This document shows positions 5,219 through 5,271 of a DNA stretch of 5,271 nucleotides, in pieces (position 1 is the stretch's first letter; every line of letters begins with the position of its first letter). The position numbers were made by a program, and so were the translations under genes. Source of the DNA: CANHEE01 sp043777755 (GTDB lineage: Bacteria; Bacteroidota; Bacteroidia; Chitinophagales; Saprospiraceae). The notes beneath the pieces are model-generated. The model searched no databases and was not told the DNA's origin. It saw only the letters and a program-made list of their open reading frames with translations. The stretch spans positions 1-5,271 of the forward strand of contig JAYWHK010000009.1 in assembly GCA_043777755.1 (NCBI GenBank), in the 5' to 3' direction.

Positions 5219-5265
5219 AAAAAGTTATAAATAACTGACTGTAAGGAAGTTATTTATGATTTTTT
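5219..5265. terminator. bidirectional intrinsic terminator with 18-bp stem
   Basis: Bases 5219-5236 pair continuously with 5248-5265, 18 bp with two G-U wobbles, around an 11-nt loop (5237-5247). The inner 10 bp, ATAAATAACT with AGTTATTTAT, are perfect, and the base of the stem is an A-tract opposite T6 (5260-5265). It can end transcripts from either side: the GT5-like gene, an RNA started near 5161, or a minus-strand gene to the right. Confidence 0.65.
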
Positions 5266-5271
5266 GAGCAA

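Larger units (their letters stand above)
5070..5271. other. intergenic region at the right edge
   Basis: In this stretch of 202 bp I find no credible gene start: the ATGs at 5103, 5142 and 5256 meet stops within 12 codons. It holds a small inverted repeat TTAGAA/TTCTAA (5077-5082/5095-5100), a GCTCT/AGAGC pair (5105-5109/5125-5129), a -7 promoter element and a strong terminator. On the minus strand one frame is open from the right edge to about 5226, too short to call. Confidence 0.5.

Overview
The window is AT-rich DNA from a member of the Bacteroidota, probably of the Cytophagales type. Three things point there. All five proteins resemble chromosomal Bacteroidota families: a DUF4350-type membrane protein, a conserved helical-repeat protein, RuvC, a VanX-type lipoprotein dipeptidase and a short GT5-like protein. 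Several gene starts are preceded by the Bacteroidota -7 element TAnnTTTG, and no Shine-Dalgarno sequences are evident. Nothing points to a phage, plasmid, transposon, CRISPR array or defence island.

Layout. Positions 1-555 (+) hold the C-terminal part of a DUF4350-like membrane protein that is cut by the left edge. It converges, with only 14 bp between stop codons, on a 507-residue helical-repeat protein (570-2093, -). Next comes a 426-bp very AT-rich gap. It carries a good -33/-7 promoter for the 507-residue gene, a long leader with competing GGTTG/CAACC pairings, paired A/T palindromes and a terminator for the next gene. ruvC follows (2520-3083, -) with a TTG start. It is divergent, across a 54-bp gap, from a VanX-type D-Ala-D-Ala dipeptidase lipoprotein (3138-3827, +). 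A 402-bp gap after that holds the most structured non-coding DNA of the window: an 86-nt hairpin with CGGAG-repeat arms and a perfect C(UUCG)G-capped core. Around it lie interleaved inverted and direct repeats, A/T palindromes and a clear promoter. That promoter drives a 279-residue GT5 (glycogen/starch synthase-like) protein (4230-5069, +). The last 202 bp hold another TACCTTTG element and, 65 bp beyond it, an 18-bp-stem bidirectional terminator. Together these could bound a small RNA, or the leader of a gene beyond the edge.

How the genes relate. Each gene appears to be its own transcription unit, so no shared pathway is implied. RuvC serves recombination, the dipeptidase peptidoglycan turnover or dipeptide recycling, and the GT5-like protein has an unproven role, being too short and lacking the KTGGL motif of true glycogen synthases. 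I see no convincing new multi-gene system. The items most worth a second look are the 3889-3974 hairpin repeat, the promoter-terminator pair at 5147-5265, and the degenerate but conserved-looking GT5 protein.
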